From Actinomycetota bacterium (GTDB taxonomy: Bacteria > Actinomycetota > Thermoleophilia > Gaiellales > Gaiellaceae): 33,519 bases of DNA. Of the stretch, positions 30,319-33,519 are shown piece after piece. The DNA lies in NCBI GenBank assembly GCA_013816245.1, contig JACDEU010000030.1, positions 1-33,519 on the forward strand, read 5' to 3'. The notes beneath the pieces are model-generated. The model saw only the letters and a program-made list of their open reading frames with translations. It was not told the DNA's origin and did not search any database. The stretch's first letter is position 1. Every line of letters starts with the position of its first letter. Both the position numbers and the translations under genes were made by a program.

Positions 30319-32517
30319 TTGCGTCGTTTTTCAATCTTCGGAACCGCTCTGCTCACCGTCGCCCTGCTACTGGTCTCGACGAGCAGTGCGGTGCCACCAC
30401 CGATCCGCGTCGATGTGCCACCGACAACAGAGGCGACGAGCCTGAGCGCAACGAGCGTGACATACCACGTCAAGGCCTACGACACGTCAGTTGCCGCGCA
30501 ACCTGAAATAACCGCGACGTGCCCGGGAGGCAGCGGCTCCGGTGACTTCTACGTCACGGCCGATTTCCCCTACGGAGAGACCTCCGGCGAATGCACGGCG
30601 ACGTTGAGCGACGGCGTCACTCCCACCAGTACCCCCGTCGTCATCCGCGTGGTCGACACGACGCCCCCTTCGTTCTCATCCGTGTCATCCGTGACAGATT
30701 CGACAACGGATCCCACAGGAAAGGTCGTCTCCTTCGCGACACCGACCGCAACTGACCTGGGCGAGCCCGTCGCCGTCAGCTGCTCGCCCGCATCGGGCTC
30801 CAAATTCGCAATCGGGACGACGCAAGTGGACTGTTCAGCGAACGACGGTAGGAGCCCTACTCCCGGCCACGCTTTTTTCAACGTGACTGTGACCCTTACC
30901 GACGATCAGGCGCCGACATTCACGCCGCCGCTCCCCTCGTCGTCGACCACGGAGGCCACCGGCCCGGGCGGTGCGGCCGTGTCATGGGCGATCGCAGCGA
31001 CCGACAACGCCGACCCGAACCCGACCATCAACTGCGCTCCCACCTCGGGAAGCACGTTCGCGATCACAACCACGACCGTGACCTGCACTGCGAGCGACAG
31101 CTCGGGCAACACATCTCCTCCGATCACCTTCGACGTGACGGTGACCGATACGACGAAGCCCACGCTCACAGTCCCGTCGAACCAGCGGGTCGAGACAGAG
31201 AATCCAGGCGGGGTGGCGGTGACCTACTCCGCCAGTGCGTCCGACATCGTTGACGGCACGATCTCGCCAAGCTGCAGCCCGGCGAGCGGCACGACCTTCG
31301 CGATCGGGACGACACCCGTCCACTGCACGGCGACCGACAGACATGGCAATGCCTCGTCCGGCGATTTCAACGTCACCGTCACGCTCGCCGACCACACCCC
31401 TCCTGTGCTCTCGAACTACGCCGACAAGACGGTCGAGGCGAACGGGCCCGGAGGATCAGTCGTGAATTATTCGACTCCGACCGCAGTCGACGCGCTGGAC
31501 GGTCCAATCGGGGTCGTTTCCTGCGCTCCCGGGTCCGGGACAACGTTCCCGCTCGGAACGACAGCGGTCAACTGCAGCGCCACCGACTCGCACGGCAACG
31601 TCGGTCACGCGTCCTTCAACGTCACGGTCGAGGACACAACGGGGCCGAACCTCATCGTGCCGGCTGGCCGCAGCGTCTACGCGACCACCGCGACCGGCGT
31701 GCCGAACACCGTTTCCGGAGTCGTCGCCTTCCTCTCGGCTGCGTCAGCAACCGACATCGTCGATCCGAACCCGGTGATCTCGACCGATGCACCCGCCTTC
31801 TTCCCGGTCGGTCCGAACACGGTCGACTTCTTCGCGAAGGACGCTTCCGGCAACGTGACCAGCAGGCAGTCGACACTCGTCGTCCTCCCGGAGCCTCTCC
31901 AAGGGACGCCGCCGCTGCCGATCCCGCCGCCCCCGGGGATCCCGGCAGAGGTCAAGAACGTCAGGTTCACGCCGCTCGACCGTGCGGTGCGGATCCAGTG
32001 GGACGCGGGCGGGCGAACCGTAGAAGTGATTCGTTCGACGAGCTCGACCGGGTCACTCAGCGCCGTCGGCGACGAACGAGTGGTCTACAAGGGCACGGCC
32101 TCGAGCTACACGGATCGCGGTCTTCAAAACGGCGTCGAGGTTCGCTACGTCGTCCGGGCGCTCGACGCGGCCGGCAATCACTCCGCTGGCGTCGCCGGAG
32201 TGGTCGTCCCGAGGAGAGACCTGCTCAAGTCCCCGAAGGACGGCGCCCGCCTCAAGAAGGCGCCCAAGCTCGTCTGGGCAGTTGACGCCGAGGCGCAGTA
32301 CTACAACGCCCAGCTGATGCTGAACGGCGTCAAGATCCTGAGCGTCTGGCCGCTTCGCCCAGCGTACGCGCTCAAGAAGACGTGGAAGTACAACGGCCGG
32401 AAATACACGCTGCAGCCGGGGCTCTACACCTGGTTCATCTGGCCCGGTTACGGGACCCGGTCCGCCGTGGACTACGGCACGATCATGGGCAGCCGGACGT
32501 TCCGGATCGTCCGTTAG
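30319..32517 (+). CDS. Secreted HYR-repeat protein with fibronectin III-like domain
   Basis: 732 aa, TTG start at 30319 with AAGGGG 7 nt upstream. A signal peptide (about 1-24) is followed by about six HYR (hyalin-repeat) modules, each with a TxPP opening and the repeating core SCSPASGSxFAIGTTxVxCTATDxxGN ending in FNVTV (modules at roughly 35-545). One fibronectin III-like domain (FTPLDRAVRIQWDAG to AGNHSAGVAGVVV, about 555-635) and a C-terminal beta-rich domain (KSPKDGARLKKAPKLVW onward) complete it. HYR domains are Ig-like adhesion modules. No sortase motif or terminal membrane anchor is seen, so it is probably released or held by its partner encoded just upstream. Confidence 0.9.
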   Translation: MRRFSIFGTALLTVALLLVSTSSAVPPPIRVDVPPTTEATSLSATSVTYHVKAYDTSVAAQPEITATCPGGSGSGDFYVTADFPYGETSGECTATLSDGVTPTSTPVVIRVVDTTPPSFSSVSSVTDSTTDPTGKVVSFATPTATDLGEPVAVSCSPASGSKFAIGTTQVDCSANDGRSPTPGHAFFNVTVTLTDDQAPTFTPPLPSSSTTEATGPGGAAVSWAIAATDNADPNPTINCAPTSGSTFAITTTTVTCTASDSSGNTSPPITFDVTVTDTTKPTLTVPSNQRVETENPGGVAVTYSASASDIVDGTISPSCSPASGTTFAIGTTPVHCTATDRHGNASSGDFNVTVTLADHTPPVLSNYADKTVEANGPGGSVVNYSTPTAVDALDGPIGVVSCAPGSGTTFPLGTTAVNCSATDSHGNVGHASFNVTVEDTTGPNLIVPAGRSVYATTATGVPNTVSGVVAFLSAASATDIVDPNPVISTDAPAFFPVGPNTVDFFAKDASGNVTSRQSTLVVLPEPLQGTPPLPIPPPPGIPAEVKNVRFTPLDRAVRIQWDAGGRTVEVIRSTSSTGSLSAVGDERVVYKGTASSYTDRGLQNGVEVRYVVRALDAAGNHSAGVAGVVVPRRDLLKSPKDGARLKKAPKLVWAVDAEAQYYNAQLMLNGVKILSVWPLRPAYALKKTWKYNGRKYTLQPGLYTWFIWPGYGTRSAVDYGTIMGSRTFRIVR

Positions 32518-32518
32518 C

Positions 32519-32614
32519 TCAGATCCGCGCGGACACGGCCATCCAGCGGAGCGTTGCCATGAGGCTGACGATCGGCAGGAAGGCAAGCGGGGCAGCGACT
32601 GTCAGGGACAACAT
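32519..32614 (-). CDS. Tiny hydrophobic ORF B (31 aa)
   Basis: MLSLTVAAPLAFLPIVSLMA then TLRWMAVSARI. The ATG at 32614 overlaps the TGA of ORF A (TGATG). It is hydrophobic enough for one membrane helix, with a basic end. The frame ends just beyond the convergent HYR stop. No family recognised; it could be a chance frame, but the stop-start overlap and membrane character argue for expression. Confidence 0.35.
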   Translation of the reverse strand: MLSLTVAAPLAFLPIVSLMATLRWMAVSARI

Positions 32615-32703
32615 CAGTCGCCGCCCGTGGCGATGATCATCCCGAGACCTGCGAGGAGCCGGGCTGCGGTGACGAGCAAGATGATGAACAGTCGCTTCTT
32701 CAT
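32614..32703 (-). CDS. Tiny membrane ORF A (29 aa)
   Basis: MKKRLFIILLVTAARLLAGL then GMIIATGGD. A basic start and one membrane helix, as in small membrane microproteins or short signal-anchor peptides. The ATG at 32703 has AGGA close by. It starts 46 bp after the RNase R stop on the same strand and is probably on the rnr transcript. No family recognised. Confidence 0.4.
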   Translation of the reverse strand: MKKRLFIILLVTAARLLAGLGMIIATGGD

Positions 32704-32749
32704 GTCCTGAGTTTCGACTACAGGACGCGCGAAAGCCCTACGGTTTTCC

Positions 32750-33519
32750 CTACTTCCGAGTGCGGGCTGCCTGTGAAAGCTCGACCTTGCCCTCGGCCTT
32801 CTCGATCTTCTCGACTAGGACCTCGATCGGGTCGCCCAGACGGTAGGTACGGCCGCCCCGGCGGCCGGCCATGGCGGTTCCGAGGCCGTTCAACTCGAAA
32901 TAGTCGCCCGCGAGCCGCCTCGCGGGCAAGTAGCCCTCGAACACGTCTCCGAAACGGATGAAGAGCCCCGAGGCGATCATCCCGACGATCTCGCCTTCGA
33001 ACGGGTCGTCCCAGCCCCGCTCGTAGAGGGTCGCGTCGAGGAGCCAGGCCAGGCAGAGCTCGTCGGCAAGGTATTCGACCTGGGCGGCGGCACGCTCCCG
33101 CGCCGAGGTGTGCTCCGCCAGGCCCTTCAGCTCCGAGGCGGGCGGCTCGTCGGAAAGCCCGAGCTCCTTCAGAAGCGCCCGATGCACGACCAGGTCCGGA
33201 TAGCGGCGAATCGGCGAGGTGAAATGGCAGTACGCGCGACTTGCAAGACCTGTATGGCCGAGGTTCTCCGGGTGATAGTGCGCCCGCTTGAGCGAACGGA
33301 GGACGAGCGCCGGGAAGGCTTCGGTCCCCCGGCCCGAGCTACGGACGTAGGCCATGACCCGCTCGCTCACGTCGGCCAACACCTTCGCCGCGGTCGCAGG
33401 TGAGAGCTGCTCCGGTGCGGGAGGCGTCGGAACCCCCAGGTCGGCGAGCTTCTTCAGCAGGAGTTCGATCGCCATCGGGTCCGGCCGCTCGTGGACGCGA
33501 TAGAGCGCCTCGCGGTTGC
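32750..33519 (-). CDS. rnr: Ribonuclease R family exoribonuclease (partial, N-terminus beyond window)
   Basis: The minus-strand frame is open to the right edge (NREALYRVHERPDPMAIELL at 33519-33460 continues upstream). The RNB domain end is clear: ALVLRSLKRAHYHPENLGHTGL then AYCHFTSPIRRYPDLVVHRAL, the conserved RNase II/R motif with the His-Phe-Thr-Ser-Pro-Ile-Arg-Arg-Tyr core. A C-terminal S1 domain follows (FEGEIVGMIASGLFIRFGDVFEGYLPARRL). RNase R degrades structured RNA and takes part in the decay of non-stop mRNA together with tmRNA-SmpB, which fits smpB and ssrA nearby on the same strand. It ends at 32750. Confidence 0.95.
   Translation of the reverse strand, partial: NREALYRVHERPDPMAIELLLKKLADLGVPTPPAPEQLSPATAAKVLADVSERVMAYVRSSGRGTEAFPALVLRSLKRAHYHPENLGHTGLASRAYCHFTSPIRRYPDLVVHRALLKELGLSDEPPASELKGLAEHTSARERAAAQVEYLADELCLAWLLDATLYERGWDDPFEGEIVGMIASGLFIRFGDVFEGYLPARRLAGDYFELNGLGTAMAGRRGGRTYRLGDPIEVLVEKIEKAEGKVELSQAARTRK

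Noticed and set aside
30400-31950. Tandem DNA repeat or CRISPR-like array
   Set aside because: The periodicity is at protein level (HYR modules of about 80 residues); the DNA copies are diverged and there are no spacers.

Overview
The window is GC-rich, densely packed bacterial DNA. Many genes overlap by ATGA or GTGA, GTG and TTG starts are common, and there are Thr-rich lipoproteins, an F420-type (DDN-like) oxidoreductase and HYR-repeat secreted proteins. This points to Actinomycetota, plausibly a Thermoleophilia-like (Gaiellales/Solirubrobacterales) lineage. The lineage is inferred from gene content and style; no rRNA is present.

Left part (1-6223, minus strand): a polyamine-catabolism-like (Puu) cluster reading permease, gamma-glutamylputrescine-synthetase-like GS, PuuD-like hydrolase, aldehyde dehydrogenase (cut by the left edge). 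A REP-associated tyrosine transposase (RAYT) with a perfect palindrome sits between the hydrolase and dehydrogenase genes. Upstream in the same direction are an MmcQ/YjbR protein and a lipoprotein.

6264-13729: a degenerate metallo-beta-lactamase-fold gene, then a leftward unit of lipoprotein, two LolD-type ATPases and a double-FtsX permease. It is divergent from a response regulator/histidine kinase pair, and the shared 87-bp gap holds likely response-regulator sites.

13730-22915: accessory metabolism. A GNAT, a cysteine-synthase-family enzyme and a VOC protein precede a tight five-gene rightward operon (DDN-type oxidoreductase, GFA protein, VOC protein, 66-aa protein, stand-alone LanC-like protein). 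Then come another VOC gene, a small winged-helix protein, an alpha/beta hydrolase, a second degenerate MBL-fold gene, a decayed membrane-protein gene, a DUF1801 protein and a lipoprotein hydrolase.

22919-28653: a hydrolase-cyclase fusion bracketed by 25-bp direct repeats, a group II PLP decarboxylase, a stand-alone OLD-type TOPRIM protein and a secreted amidase.

28675-33519: the trans-translation locus. ssrA (tmRNA, tag GKTVRAKNNLALAA), smpB and rnr (cut by the right edge) all lie on the minus strand. A plus-strand two-gene surface module (Pro/Thr-rich membrane protein and HYR protein, both with TTG starts) and two tiny hydrophobic ORFs separate smpB from rnr. A large two-part hairpin separates ssrA from the amidase gene.

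No CRISPR array, prophage or classical insertion sequence is visible. The strongest candidates for something new are the LanC-like operon, the hydrolase-cyclase with a lost nucleophile inside direct repeats, the paired MBL-fold proteins with a rewritten metal motif, and the RAYT unit inside the polyamine operon.
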